DNA of 64,000 nt from Megamerina dolium. Its lineage: Eukaryota; Arthropoda; Insecta; Diptera; Megamerinidae. How positions within the stretch are numbered: position 1 is the stretch's first letter; every line of letters begins with the position of its first letter. The notes beneath the pieces were generated by a model. That model was not told the DNA's origin, did not search any database, and saw only the letters and a program-made list of their open reading frames with translations. The stretch is taken from positions 48,009,196-48,073,195 of the forward strand of contig OY978525.1 of the NCBI GenBank assembly GCA_963854835.1, read 5' to 3'. Both the position numbers and the translations under genes were made by a program. Of the stretch, positions 1 to 11,013 are shown piece by piece.

Positions 1-932
1 ATGATTAGGAAACACACCTACTCGCAGACATCACCTTGGCTAGAACAGAAAAAGAACCAGGACAGGAGGCAAGAAAATGTGGACAATCCCCCTACATAGC
101 ATCACACGCTGAAGACGAAGGAAAAATTGCCAAGGCAGTCCTTACATGCTGAAGTATCTGCAATTACCGCAGAGACAACTCCAGCAAAATTGAAGAAGTC
201 ACGGAAGGAACAAACCAAGGGTTAAGGCAGTGCTGCACTGGAAGTGCACAGATGAACAGATGAAGCAAAAGCAGGGCTGGACCAAGGTCCGTCCAATAAA
301 GCCGAACAAGAAAAAAAAGAGGGGTGTAAGGCCAAAGCCCGACGGCCTAATTATACTGGCCACCGCTGGAACAACTGCAGGTATACTGCGTAAGATCAAA
401 AGTCACGATGCAGTGAAGACATTAGACGACAGTGTTAGGGCTATCGCCCGAACAGCAAAAAAGGAATTACTATTAGAACTGAAGCGCGCTCCAGAATGTA
501 TATCTGTAGAATTCCAAGCAGCAAGTGAACGCGTGTTAGGAGAGGATGAGAGAGTCTTAGCGAAATCTCATACTACAATGATTCAATTAAGGGACCTAGA
601 TGATATCACGACTGCAGGTGAGGTGTGCGACGCATTACAGTCACAATACGATATTCGGCGACCGGACGAGTCAACGATCCGAAATATATGATTTGATAAG
701 GCATGCAAACAGCGTACACCACCAAGGACCCCACCAAGGTCTTGAAAGTGAAACGGATTCGCATAGGTTGGTTATCGTGCCGAGTACGCGAATGTGTCTC
801 TCCGACACGGTGTTTTAAATGCTGGGGATACAACTATTTGGCACAGAGCTGAAGAGCTGATCTGCACGAACATGTGTAGAAAATGTGGACAAGAAGGACA
901 TAGTGTGGTAGACATTCTGCAGAAAACTGTAT
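1..932 (+). pseudogene. R1-like ORF1 (gag-like nucleic-acid-binding protein), broken
   Basis: ORF1 proteins of R1-clade LINEs bind element RNA in the ribonucleoprotein particle. The best frame (230-691) gives a basic N-terminus and then a segment starting RPKPDGLII that matches the conserved R1-group ORF1 core. Between about 745 and 925, in shifted frames, there is a zinc-knuckle remnant (CFKCWGY, with the expected downstream Cys lost) and a second one (CRKCGQEGH). Stops and frameshifts separate these parts, so no full protein is encoded. The true start lies near or left of the window edge. It is followed directly by the endonuclease frame. Confidence 0.65.
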
Positions 933-1490
933 TTGAATAACAGTTCGACATCTCACCTGAACGACTATGAATGTACAACGGACACATCGAATAAAATCGT
1001 GGTATGGACAATAGATAGTAAAGCATATCAAAGCAGAGCCGCATCGGTACATTCTGGTTTTACGTGGGCCAAGATTAAAGGTATTTATTTCTTCTCTTGC
1101 AATGCTCCTCCAAACTTAGAGTTCAACCAGTTTGAGCAGATGCTTACGGAAATGGTAGAAGAGGTTCGAACACCAAGCACCGCAGTTATTGCAGGAGATT
1201 TCAATGCGTGGTCCACAACATGGGGCAGCAAAAGTACAAACCGTAAAGTTAGGGTACCTCTGGAGTATATGGCTACACTCGAGGTTGAACTCCTAAATGA
1301 TGGGCAACATACTTTCGAATCTGGTGACAAGCGATCAGCCATAGATCTAACCTTCGCGCATGGAACAATTGCGCGACACATAAAGTGGAGTGTTAGAGAA
1401 TTCTACACCCATAGCGATCACAGTGCCAGTGTTATTGAATTGTGTACAGCGCATCGACGACAAATAACCATGGCACAGACTAAAGGATAG
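933..1490 (+). pseudogene. R1-like APE endonuclease domain
   Basis: Start of ORF2: the apurinic-type endonuclease that nicks target DNA. The frame contains GDFNAWSTTWGS around residues 90-101 (catalytic Asp/Asn motif), an RSAIDLTF segment and a C-terminal SDHSA motif, all characteristic of APE endonucleases in the R1/Jockey groups. The N-terminal catalytic Asn and Glu blocks are not seen in this frame, so the 5' part of the domain is lost or frameshifted. The frame stops at 1490 and the linker continues from about 1527 in another frame. Inactive by inspection. Confidence 0.8.
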
Positions 1491-1526
1491 AAGCATCGTG
1501 TTTTCGACAAGGACGTCTTCTTACAA

Positions 1527-2831
1527 ATGTGGAAGCAGAATACTACGAGCAACAATGATGCTACAAATATTGCTAAAAAGATTATAACACGTATGAACAG
1601 AGCATGTGATGCTGCGATGCCAAGAACAACGCGGCAGCCGATTAGAAAACCAGTTTACTGGTGGAATGATGAAATCGCTGAAATCAGAAGATCTTGTAAA
1701 AGAGCTCGCAGGAGAGTACAGCGTGCACGCAATCATCCTTCAAGAGATTTACTGCACTCTGACTACAAAATGCGATGCAATCAACTAAAATCTGCGATAC
1801 GAAAAAGCAAAAATGCTTATTTCAAGACCTTGCCACAAAATGCGGATATTGACCCTTGGGGTAAACCCTATAAAGTTGTTAATAGTAAAGTAAGAGGTCC
1901 AAGAGCACCCCAACCTACGGACCCAGTATTTATGTACCGCGTGGTTACTACATTGTTTCTCCCTCCTGGTGAGAGACTAGTGTACTACTGCCAATTAATA
2001 AACATAGGTGATATTCTGGCTGTAACTATTGAAGAGGTGTAACTAATTTAGAGAAAATGGGGGGCAATAAGGCGCCGGGGTTGGGTGGTATCCCCAACGA
2101 AGCCATTAAGGGAGCAATCAGAGAGGATCCTGCGATATTTGCAAACATGTTCACTGCATGTCTTAAAGAAGGTGTTTTCCCAGCCTTTTGGAAACACCAG
2201 AGATTAACATTGCTTCTAAAACCATCTGGATATCGGTAACTTTGCATGCTAGACTCATTGGGTAAAGTACTGGAGAGAGTTATTGTTAACTGGCTACAGG
2301 AGACGCTGAAACAGCCGGACGGCTTAGCTGCCACTTAGTTTGTTTTACGACGAAGGAAATCGACTGTGGGTGCAATACGTAATTTTATTGATATTGGGCG
2401 CAATGCAATGAGTGGAATCAGATACATGCACTCGAGAATTTGGGCACACCGAATTACTTGGTAAAAATATTCGCAAATTACTTGAAGGACAGAGTACCAT
2501 TGTACGATACAGATAACGGCGTGAAAAAATATAAGGTCTCGCAGATAGCTACAAAGCACAGGGCTGAAACTAGCCCGGAAGCAGTCCTCCTTAGCACTCA
2601 TAAAGTTCGTGAGGTTATCACGTTTCTCGCCGGCGAACATCACATCACATCTCAACCTCCATTACATATCTTCGTATAAGGACCATCTTGCCGCAGTTAG
2701 TGATAAAGGTGCAAAAGTGAATGGAGCTCTATTGCGTGCTGGTATACGGAAACTATTGGCAAAGGTCACAGCTTCTATAATACTCTATGCAGCACCGGTG
2801 GGGGCTGACACAATATTTAAGGCTACATAAT
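1527..2831 (+). pseudogene. R1-like reverse transcriptase, multiply deleted
   Basis: The 1527-2042 frame is the basic linker between endonuclease and RT. RT block 1 follows at 2057-2239 (NKAPGLGGIPNEAIK), then the conserved LDSLGKVLERVIVN segment in a broken frame. A deletion leads to the thumb-proximal ANYLKDRVPLYDT piece at about 2440-2530. A second deletion joins this to a thumb/connection piece at 2560-2810. The palm motif with the catalytic Asp-Asp is absent, so it could not polymerise. The region ends at the Jockey insertion, where TACATAAT at 2824-2831 is the left target-site copy. Confidence 0.75.
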
Positions 2832-2989
2832 TTTTTTTTTTTTTTTTAAATAAGCTTTTTTATTGAATCTTTCTAAAATACTTAGACTCTAACAATAAGT
2901 ATTCAAATCTTACAAACTAACTAAAATTATGTGATATTCCCTACGTTCCATCACAATTTGTTGAGTCGCGAGGTATAGCAATTTCACAG

Positions 2990-3738
2990 CATATTCAGTG
3001 TGTCTTTTCTTTTTAATCGACGATGCCCCGTGCTCAGCAACAATTGCCTAGCAAGGGGATTCGGATGATTGTGTAATTTTTGAATGTGGCTTCTGCAGGA
3101 CATTGCAACTTCTTCAGAAATTGTGGGTACATTTAAATCTCGATGGATGTTAACGTTCCTCAAATACTAAGGCGCGTTTACAATAATTCGCAGACACTTG
3201 TATTCGCTGCAATTTTTCGATATTTGAGGGAGATGCGGTGCCCCAAAACTGAATACCATAAGTCCAGATTGGCTTCAGGATTGTTTATATAATAGCACTT
3301 TGTATTCGAGATTCAACTTTGATCTTTTGTGTAACAGCCACCATAACTGATTAATTTTAAGCTTGATCTAAGTTTTCTTTGCCTCTATGTGATTTTTTCA
3401 GGTCAGTCTTCTGATAGGTCTGTACGATGCAACTTTTGTAGGGTCTTTTTCTGGTTTTGCGATCATAATAATTTTTGAAGTTTTCCAGCATTTGGGATAG
3501 TGTTTAATACGAAGGATAGCATTGAAAATGTGCATGAGATGAATTACTGAAGCCGGAGGTAGCTCTTTTATCAATTTACCGGTAATTTTATCTGGACCAG
3601 ATGATTTTTTTGGGTTTAAATCTTTATAAATTGCTTTGAATGTGTCTTTTTTTTAAATTCTGAGCTTTATTGAGCAAGGTTGAGAAGTTAATTTTGGTAA
3701 TGAAGACTGTGAAGACGGCGGATTGGGTGTAAAGACCC
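2990..3738 (-). pseudogene. Jockey copy 1 RT, with 696-bp-equivalent deletion
   Basis: Remnant of the ORF2 reverse transcriptase. Reading from 3738 leftwards, the N-terminal fingers region is recognisable up to the YRPI block. The sequence then jumps at 3411-3413 straight to the connection/C-terminal part, which ends near 2990 at the same stop region as copy 2. Compared with copy 2, the segment equivalent to 28869-29564 is missing, including the FADD catalytic motif. The junction shares the trinucleotide CTG with both parental edges. Additional stops are present. Confidence 0.85.
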
Positions 3739-3741
3739 GTT

Positions 3742-4909
3742 TTAGGTGGTCTGCGAACCCTTCTCACAGTTGCTTCTAGCACAATTACCGTCACTCAAAC
3801 GGATAGGGGAATCAGTGAGAATTGGCCGATTTGAGTTTTTTGCTGATTTCCACAAAGAGTAGTCTGACGCTTCATCTGGTGTTAATTTGGCTATGTGCTC
3901 TTCTAACTCTTTGCTGTTTTGATTTTTTAACTTCGAGTGCAGTGCTGTAGCTGTGTTTTCAGATTCGGTGATCTGAATTCTTGCCATTGTCTTCGGAGTC
4001 TTCTTTTCTGTCTTACTAGCAATTCAATGTCGGCTGGTGTGTATGGGCTATAGTTTGATTGCTGTCATACTTTTTTTGCAGGTGGCTGAGCTGAGAGCTA
4101 ATGAGAGCAGCCGGTGAAATTTTTCGAGTACTGAGTACATCGTGTCCATTTCTTAATACAGTACTTAGAGGAAGATAGGAATTTATATATTTCTTGAATT
4201 TCAAGCAGCCTATTTTCTTTCTAACGCAATTGCCTTGGGGGCTTGGTGATTTGATAGATATTACCGTGGCTGAGTGGTCAGATGATAGATAATAATTACA
4301 CTCTGTAGAGATATTTTCCATCTGCAAACCTTTGGCGACTCCAAAGTCTATGAAATCGGGTATTTTCCTCTTGTCCGTCGGCCAATATGTCGGTTGACCA
4401 TTTGAAATAACATCGTAGCCGTGGTTAGTGATGATTGAACATAGTCTTCTGCCTTTTGGAGTTATTAAGCGGGAGCCCCAGTGAGTGTTTTTGGCGTTGA
4501 AATCGCTAGCAACCAAAAATTTGCTACCAAGAGTTGAGAAAAATTCTTTATATTGCTGTTCGGTAATACTGTATCTTGGGGGACAGTATATCGCAGATAT
4601 TACTAGCTTAGAGATGTATTCTTCCAGACATATAGATGTTGCTTGCAAGTAGACTCTACTGAAATCTTCGAGAACATGATGTTTTATTCTGCTTTTTATC
4701 AATATGGCAGTTCCTCCGCGTGCCTTACCATGCGGATGATTTGTGATGTACAGTTTGTAATATGGTATTTGGTAGCAATTTTTGTCAGTGCAATGGGTCT
4801 CAGATATCATCGTTATGTCGATCTGGCTGGATTCAAGGAATTGAATTAGCTCCAAACGGTGCTGGCTTAAGCCGTTGGCGTTGCAGTGGCATATCTTGAG
4901 ACGACTCAT
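3742..4909 (-). pseudogene. Jockey copy 1 ORF2 start: endonuclease and linker
   Basis: The frame 4909-4016 begins MSRLKICHCNANGLSQ, the usual start of a Jockey ORF2 endonuclease (catalytic Asn in the NANG block). It continues with SETHC (catalytic Glu region), SDFNAKNTHWGS around residue 137 and SSDHSAT around residue 210, so all the main APE motifs are visible. The linker towards RT is frameshifted near 4130 and again near 3920, where copy 2 has extra codons. The 3742-3987 frame ends at the same frameshift that copy 2 carries (NCEKG then an out-of-frame stop). Not functional as a whole. Confidence 0.85.
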
Positions 4910-5243
4910 GATGTTTATGGTCTGGATAGCAATGTTTGGAGTAACAGCGATTGATTTTTCATCATTTCTTGCATCATTGTTTGCATTGAGTTCATGAATT
5001 GGTTCATATTCTGAATTAATGTTTGAAGCAAATGTTCAAGGGTACTTGGCTGTTATGTGGGCAGTGAGTGCTTCTGCTCATTATTTACACTGCTTTGTTG
5101 GTGTGGGTTTTGTTTTAACACACTAGCGTATGAATTGGTTTGATTCTTGTTTGGGATTGCAAAAAGAATTGTGTTGCATCAATATTTTGTCTCTTACTTG
5201 AGTTGGCTATATGAGTTTCTCAACTGGTTTTAGAGGTTGATTG

Positions 5244-5792
5244 CTAGCGGAGAAATTTAGCTTTAGGGTTGTATATACTGGGCAACCTGCGGTGAATTTG
5301 CTTTTGAATTTTTGTTGAATTCATTTGTTTTGAATTTTGGGGACTTCTTTTTCGCTTTACTACAGTAATGTAGCGATCAATTCCAGTTTGAACAGCAACT
5401 GGTTCTTTATTAGTCATCGCACTAGTTGCTTTTACTACTGGGTCAGTAGAAATACCGTTATTTGCTTGCTTTGATGTTGTAGCTGTTGGTGTTACAGCAT
5501 GAGAAGCGCATTTTACACTCCACGGTATAGAGGAAGATAGTATATCACAAGAGAACAAATTATTTTTTTTGTCTGTATTTGTTGTTGTTGCAAAATTTGA
5601 TGTAGTGTTAGAGTGAGGAATATGTGCAGGCAAAAGATTTGCACTGTTACTTTCACTTGTGCAGTGTGTATTAACTGTTTGTTTTTTTATAATGCACTTA
5701 TCGGGGGGGTTTGCGCGGGGATTCAAATTATGGTTTACACACACATTAACAGGCTATTGCCGTTGCCGGAGAGGAGAGCGCTGAACACTCAT
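5244..5792 (-). pseudogene. Jockey copy 1 ORF1, N-terminal part only
   Basis: Long minus-strand frame (5744-5244) rich in Ser, Thr, Asn and Pro with a basic C-terminus, in the ORF1 position upstream of the endonuclease. An ATG at 5790-5792 lies just upstream in a frame that meets a stop after about a dozen codons, so the original start is probably there. The central RNA-recognition and zinc-knuckle parts expected for a Jockey ORF1 are not found between 5244 and 4909, only short broken remnants, so a deletion is inferred. Assignment is by position and composition. Confidence 0.55.
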
Positions 5793-6004
5793 ATTACAAA
5801 CAAAATGTTTGCAAACTATATTATTATTGTTATTATTATTTTTTCTTTGATTTTATTGTTCTTTCAGCTTATCTGTATCTGTATAAGCAATAAAAAACCA
5901 CAGAAATAACTGCTTGGCGCTAAATAAAGTCTTTTCGCAATATATTTAATTTTATAAACAGAAATCAATCAATTCTTCGACTCTATCAAAGGAGAGATGC
6001 AAAA

Positions 6005-6038
6005 CACGTCCACTCTTATTGGTGACTATCACTGATGA
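6005..6038 (-). promoter_or_regulatory. Jockey internal promoter (Inr plus DPE)
   Basis: Read on the minus strand, the element begins TCATCAGTGATAGTC, containing a TCAGT initiator, and has GGACGTG (plus strand CACGTCC, 6005-6011) about 25 bases further in. This matches the RGWCGTG downstream promoter element found in TATA-less LINE promoters of flies. Its position directly inside the target duplication supports a full-length 5' end. Confidence 0.65.
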
Positions 6039-6046
6039 TACATAAT

Positions 6047-6165
6047 TGGTTGGTATTCAATCTATATAACGACTGAGCATACTACGGGTGGCTAGCGCAT
6101 TTCGCACTGTACCGGATGAAGCCATCACTATGATTGCAACAATGGCACCCATAGATATTCTGACA
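6047..6165 (+). pseudogene. R1-like ORF2 C-terminal fragment
   Basis: Immediately right of the Jockey target duplication the plus strand encodes, after one frame correction, LRVASAFRTVPDEA and IATMAPIDIL. This is the conserved post-RT segment of R1-group ORF2 (SAFRTVS-type block). It links the RT relic left of the Jockey copy to the zinc-finger end at 6311-6733 and stops where the SINE-like fragment begins. Confidence 0.75.
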
Positions 6166-6280
6166 CATTCTAATACTGTCCAAAATTTAAGACGCACAAC
6201 AGTAATGGAAGAGAAGCTCGGCCAATGAGCCCTTTAGGCCTTTTGGCCTTTTTGGCCCTTTTGGCCTTTTTTTATTTTTT
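6166..6280 (+). mobile_element. SINE-like repeat fragment with GGCC/T-rich tail
   Basis: The segment from 6166 (CATTCTAATACTGTCC) to about 6232 is nearly identical to 25952-26018 and to the reverse complement of 43590-43660 and 43855-43930. Here it runs into a local low-complexity tail (6229-6275) made of repeated GGCC plus T-runs, ending in poly-T. It interrupts R1 ORF2 coding sequence. The copy is truncated at its start relative to the 25787-26054 copy. Confidence 0.7.
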
Positions 6281-6310
6281 TTTTAACACAAATGGGAACC
6301 ATCAAATAAG

Positions 6311-6733
6311 TGAATATGAACTTTCGCACTGATTTCAAATCTTCGTAAATGGGTACACCAGAAACATGCAGAAGCAAATTTCCACACGACACAGTTGTTC
6401 AGCGGGCATGGCTGCTTTAAGCGATACCTGCATCGCTTTATATATGAGGATGGCCCATTTTGCCCAAGCTGCTTTCAACATATATGCCGAAAATGCCGGC
6501 ATATTTTGTTTACGTGTCCACGTTTCGACAACGAGCGGGCAGAGATTGGCGATGCTTTCGGTGAAACTCCCACTATGGGAAATCTTGTGTTTCACATGTG
6601 TGATACCTTTGCAAAGTGGCAAGCCGTAGAATCTGCGGCAGCGAAAATAATGATAATGCTCGGTGATATTGAGCGCCAAAGAGCTATAGTACGCTTGCAC
6701 CTAAGTGAAAAAATCAATGTCCTCACTACATAG
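6311..6733 (+). pseudogene. R1-like ORF2 C-terminal zinc-finger segment
   Basis: The frame from about 6315 gives a run ending in FSGHGCFKRYLHRF, followed by a Cys/His-rich stretch (CPSC, then CRKCRH and TCPRF). This is the C-terminal CCHC-like region closing ORF2 in the R1 clade. The frame shifts once near 6395 and then stays open to the stop at 6733. The 3' UTR probably extends to about 6820, where TATCGATTTAATATAC is repeated in tandem (about 6780-6812). No poly-A tail is visible. Confidence 0.75.
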
Positions 6734-6817
6734 ACTAACGAGTATCGACTGACGACAAGTACATTTTCATTTAGAAGACTATCGATTTAATATACTATCG
6801 ATTTAATATACGATCGA

Positions 6818-7150
6818 TTGACGATCGCATATTATAAAGAATGCCTTAGATGGCTAGATGAAACATGTGCAGATTTCGAGCGCACTGACAACAAAATACG
6901 GTATATTGAGATCCTGCCAATGCAACACGAATACTTCACATATGAATATTCACGAATTTCTGACGTCACCTCCCCTCAACTCACCAAGATCAAGGAGATG
7001 TTTGAGGCCGAAAAACAAAACATCAAAGAAGCATGTGAAAATTCAATAAAAGCCATTGCCACCAAACGGTGTCTTGACATTGAGAACGCAACTGGCGGTA
7101 TATCGCATCAACAACTTCACGAAGACATACAAAAGGCACTTCGCGATTAG
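6818..7150 (+). pseudogene. Unrecognised 110-codon frame, possibly gag-related
   Basis: Open frame with a charged, helical-looking composition and a Cys near the N-terminus. I do not recognise its family. It lies directly upstream of clear BEL/Pao gag debris on the same strand and ends just before it, so it could be the N-terminal part of that Gag or an unrelated relic. The start at 6818 is simply the first ATG of the frame; no promoter or splice evidence supports expression. Confidence 0.3.
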
Positions 7151-7299
7151 CGAGCCTTAATGATAGCTTTCTATCTATCTACAATGACATTTTATGGAAA
7201 TCAACAAACCAGTAAAGATATTGATGGATAAACGTTAGATGACTTCTATGAAATAGAATGTACTTTACAGCAGCATATCAATACTGCTAATGTAATTAC

Positions 7300-8100
7300 A
7301 TTACAAAATTTCGGATCCACACAACATAATTCTCTACCACTGCCCAAAATAACCATTTTTAAATTCAATGGTGATTATTTGAAGTGGCGAGCATTTTTTG
7401 ATTTATTCTTGCAATTAGTAGACAACCAACAACTCCCTACCACTCATAAAATACGGTAAGTCAAGTCTAACGGGGGAGAAGAAAAATTGATCAGCTATCT
7501 TTCAGCCACAGATCGAGGCACCCACTTTTTGTGCGAAAGATAACTTTCAAATCCAAAAGCTTATCAAACATTTTTTGAAATTCCTCGAAGCACAATTCCA
7601 ATAAATGGAATCTATCAGGCACAAAGACAAATCACAAAGAACATTTGCTACAGCTGCAACCACACAGAAGATCAACAATACATGTAAATTGTGCAACATC
7701 AGTTCTCATCCTATATATTTCTACAAGAAATATTTAAAATTATCCACATCAAAAAGATTGAATTGGGTACAAAAACATAAACTATGTGTCAAATGATTCA
7801 GGCAGAATCATACAACAAAAACCTACCCTTCAAGATTCTGCACTTAGTGCGTTAAAAACACAAATCACTGGTGCACTTAGAAAATAGAAGTGACGCTCCA
7901 AGATTGATCCAATAAATGACACCCAATACAGCAGAAAAATCAACTGATTCCAAAATAACAGTAACACCATGCCAGCACGCCAAGGTTACGTCTTACCAGC
8001 GACAGCGAAAATAATAATAAGGCGGCTAACAAAAGAATAGACTTCGGCTCACAAATAAATATTGTCTCCGAGCGCCTCATCACTCGTAGAACTTAATAAA
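7300..8100 (+). pseudogene. BEL/Pao Gag to protease debris
   Basis: In changing frames the plus strand encodes LPKITIFKFNGDYLKWRAFF (about 7335-7395), a hallmark BEL/Pao Gag block. Next come Cys/His pieces at about 7680-7860 (CKLCNISSHP, KHKLCVK, and a later Cys-His run) typical of the zinc-knuckle end of these Gags. A protease-like DFGSQINIVSERL lies near 8040-8080, where the catalytic motif is expected. Several stops and frameshifts occur. No RT follows; the sequence becomes AT-rich after 8095. Confidence 0.65.
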
Positions 8101-8330
8101 AAAAAATATATTTTCTTAAAATTTCCATTTATTTTCTCTACTTCTAAATTACAACTACTGTTCGAACTGAAAATATATACATTTATATCTTATTGATTTT
8201 AGTTATTATCAAGTAAAAATGTTTATTACGCATTATTGATTATGTTGCGAAAACATAAGCAAAATGCATAATTTACAGTTTGTAAGAGTGAAAATGCTTA
8301 ACTAACTAAAGTAAAATTAATTTAATAAGA

Positions 8331-8724
8331 TTAAAGTTCTAATCTGGAGGGTGACTGAACTTCCAAGAGATCCGAGATCTGTGTTTTTATTAGGTGCACG
8401 CGCTCTTGGCAGAGTTCCATTTTAATTCTCGCTTTCAGTTTGAAATTAGTGTTCAGCTCGTCCTCATCCGTTAATCCTACTCCTCTAAATGTGGACTTGA
8501 CTTGCTCATAATAGCTGCACAAGTCCTCGAGCTTAGCCTTCAGGAGAGAAGGCGTTAAGTCTTCAACCGGAATCGTCGAAAACTTCGTGCAGAAATCCAC
8601 CAGGTTGTCCGCCTCTTTTTCTGGGACCCTCAGAGACTATTTCCGGTGTTATTGGGAGACTCGAACTAGCTTGCGGCTCAACTTTCTGGGGATTTTGTAA
8701 CAGGCATATTTTGAGCGAATCCAT
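8331..8724 (-). pseudogene. BEL/Pao Gag N-terminal fragment
   Basis: Minus-strand ORF (8600-8331) with LLKAKLEDLCSYYEQV, resembling the helical N-terminal domain of BEL/Pao Gag that starts many such polyproteins. An ATG at 8722-8724 opens an upstream frame that shifts into this one near 8600. The opposite orientation to 7300-8100 shows that it is a separate element fragment. It is truncated at 8331 by a stop and AT-rich sequence. The flank to 8834 holds nothing recognisable before the G1 LTR. Confidence 0.55.
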
Positions 8725-8834
8725 CAAGATTTATAGAGTGAAGAGAGTTCTCACTTTGTCAACTAGAGATAGTTTAACTGATCACGGAATGCACCAAAAT
8801 GCATTGATCGATTATGCGAGAATATCGATATAAA

Positions 8835-9505
8835 CAAAATATGAAATATGCACATATGCATATTATGCCTCGCGACATATTACCCGAAATTGTGAAATAC
8901 ATATTTGTCCATACACATACCAACATTGCTCGAAGTTGTGATATACACAATCCATACTAATATTACTTATAGTTGTGGAATGTCAGAACATGGAGCCAAC
9001 TGAGTTGCAGTTGGGTGTGAAAATGCTGACAAAGCACTTTCCCACACAATTCGTAGTTCTGCACTTACGTAACATGATAACTAAAATCACGCGGACTTCT
9101 CATGTGTGTGAATATCAAAAAGTTGCTTTCTTACGTAGTATATACACACATGGGGAGTGAATCGATCGTGCACATAAACACATACACACAAGTGGTGTGA
9201 ATATATTATTGTATGTTATGTGTTGGCTGCCAGCTTACCGAAGGCAGTCGCTTTCAGTTGTGAGTCTTACACCGAAGTGTTAGCGTTTAAGAAATTGTGA
9301 AATACTGCGATCGTCCAGTATTAGTGTAAGAGTGTAAGAAATTGTAAATACTGCGATCATTACGAGGCCCTCCAGTATTAGTGTAAAAGTGCAAAATCGA
9401 AAGTAACACCAGCAATAAAACGAATACCCAAAACCGCAAGTATCATTGATAAAGTTTTATTTTAGCTAACCAGTGTGATAGATTCGAAGGATATTTAGGA
9501 GCTTA
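8835..9505 (+). repeat. G1 5' LTR copy (5' end truncated)
   Basis: Matches 15301-15679 and then 24290-24633. About ten bases at its start (TGTTTCGAGC in the 3' copy) are replaced. It contains the undisturbed G2 target site (ATTATTGTATGTTATG near 9208), so it serves as an internal empty-site control. Around 9285-9400 an AAATTGTRAATACTGCGATC motif plus CAGTATTAGTGTAA is tandemly duplicated. Confidence 0.85.
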
Positions 9506-9512
9506 GGTCTAA

Positions 9513-10980
9513 GTGCTAATCCTAGGAAGAGTCAATTATGGATTAGGTCTGGTACGGATTCTCAATACTACGAAAAAGGAGCTGATTTTCTTAGGTGAGC
9601 GAAAACAGTATTTGATGACTTTTCCTCTCAAATCATTGATCGACGCTAATCGAGTACTCTACAACAGTGAGGTTGTAGTACCAAGGAGAACTATGAAGAT
9701 AGTTCCCTTGAAGGTAAATACCGATTTAGAAACGGTTATAGTGGAATAACAAGAAGTTTCTCCCGGAATATTTTTAGGTGGGACATTGGGCAGTGTGACG
9801 GACAATACAGTCCCAATGCTCAACATGAACACAGATTCATACATTGTAAATTATAAGCTTAAAATGAATATAATCAAAATTAATTTTTTAGAACACGTAG
9901 AATACGACATAGCTCATAAAATAAATAACATTAGGGAAACATAGCCACAAAAGAGTTACGAAAATATTAGAAACAATTAAACCGAAAAGTTAAACATTGA
10001 GGAAAAGAGATCCACAGATGGAATACTTAAGTCATTCCACGATTTATTTTTCTTGGAAGGCGACAAACTGTCTCATACTATAGGTATAAAACACACAATA
10101 CCAATAAAAGCAGACTAGGCGCCAATCAACCAAAGACAGTGCAGGCTACCAGAAGCGCATAAGGAAGAACTCAATAAGCAAGTAAACAAAATGTTGGAAG
10201 AGGACATAGTTATTCACAGCTCATGGCCATGGAATTCTCCCATAATTTTGGTGCCAAAGAAACCGGGAGAAGATGGTAAAAGAAAATGGAGGCTAGTAGT
10301 AGATTTCAGGAAATTAAATGACGCCACTATTAACCAGGATTTTCCCATTCCCCGCATCGATGAAATGTTAAACCAGTTAGCTCATTGTAGATATTTCACC
10401 ACACTTGATTTGGACAGTGGGTATCATCAAGTGTTATTGAAAGAATCAGACAGAGAAAACCCGCTTTTAGTTCACGTGTCGGGCATTATGAATTTAATAG
10501 AACGCCTTTTGGGTTAACGGGAACACCTGCTACTTTTCAAAAATTAATGAATCACGTATTGACTGGGCTCTAGGGAATATTTTGTTTTGTATATTTAGAT
10601 GACATTGTTGTTTATGGTCGGAATTTGGCACAACATGAACCGCGTTTACGGAGAGTGTTTGAACTCTTATGTAAACATAACTTAAAACTAAACACACAAA
10701 TGCGCCAGTTTCTACGAAGAGATATAATCTACCTAGGTCATAAATGCACTGAGAACATCTCAGTAAGGTAGAATATGTTAAAAATATTACTGTTGCGAGA
10801 AATAAGAAAGACGTTCAGGCATTCTTAGGTTTAGTAAATTATTATCGAAAATTTGTTGAAAATATGGTAGGTATTGCGCTATCAGTTAATAAATGACTAA
10901 GGAAAGATGCAAAATTTGAATGGATCGAAAAATGTCAGAAAGCTTTTGAAGATTAATAGGAGATTATTTGCTCTCCACCA
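9513..10980 (+). pseudogene. G1 pol: protease tail and reverse transcriptase
   Basis: 9513-9749 encodes the stretch between protease and RT (VVPRRTMKIVPLKV). From about 9990 the RT runs: a leader block, then 10191-10517 with LVPKKPGEDGKRKWRLVVDFRKLND and [15 protein letters not shown] frame change follows, then the [17 protein letters not shown] block and the catalytic YLDD at 10592-10603. Stops at about 10570 and several frameshifts up to 10980 show decay. The catalytic Asp pair is retained although the frame is not. RNase H follows directly. Confidence 0.85.
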
Positions 10981-11013
10981 TTTTTAGCATATCCTGATTT
11001 TTCCAAAGCTTTT

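Larger units (their letters stand above)
2832..6038 (-). mobile_element. Jockey-clade LINE, copy 1 (5'-complete, internally deleted)
   Basis: Minus-strand LINE. The poly-A tail appears as the T-run starting at 2832, and the 5' end is near 6038. An identical 8-mer TACATAAT lies on both sides (2824-2831 and 6039-6046), consistent with a target-site duplication, and R1 coding similarity resumes beyond it. It shares long near-identical stretches with copy 2 at 28267-30591. Copy 1 has the 5' UTR, ORF1 start and endonuclease that copy 2 lacks, but has lost about 700 bp of RT. Many small indels suggest that it is older than copy 2. Confidence 0.85.
1..6735 (+). mobile_element. R1-clade-like LINE, degraded and split in three
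   Basis: Plus-strand non-LTR retrotransposon relic. The order is a gag-like ORF1 with zinc knuckles, an APE-type endonuclease, an RT, and the C-terminal zinc-finger segment typical of the R1 group. It is interrupted at 2832-6038 by a Jockey LINE and at about 6166-6280 by a SINE-like repeat. The coding similarity resumes after each interruption, which supports one original element. The window edge cuts its 5' end. Internal deletions removed the RT stretch that should hold the YADD motif. The clade call rests on recognisable family motifs, not on a search. Confidence 0.75.

Noticed and set aside
8975..9160. Short frame MECQNMEPTELQ repeated at 15441
   Set aside because: It is inside both G1 LTR copies; no evidence of coding use.
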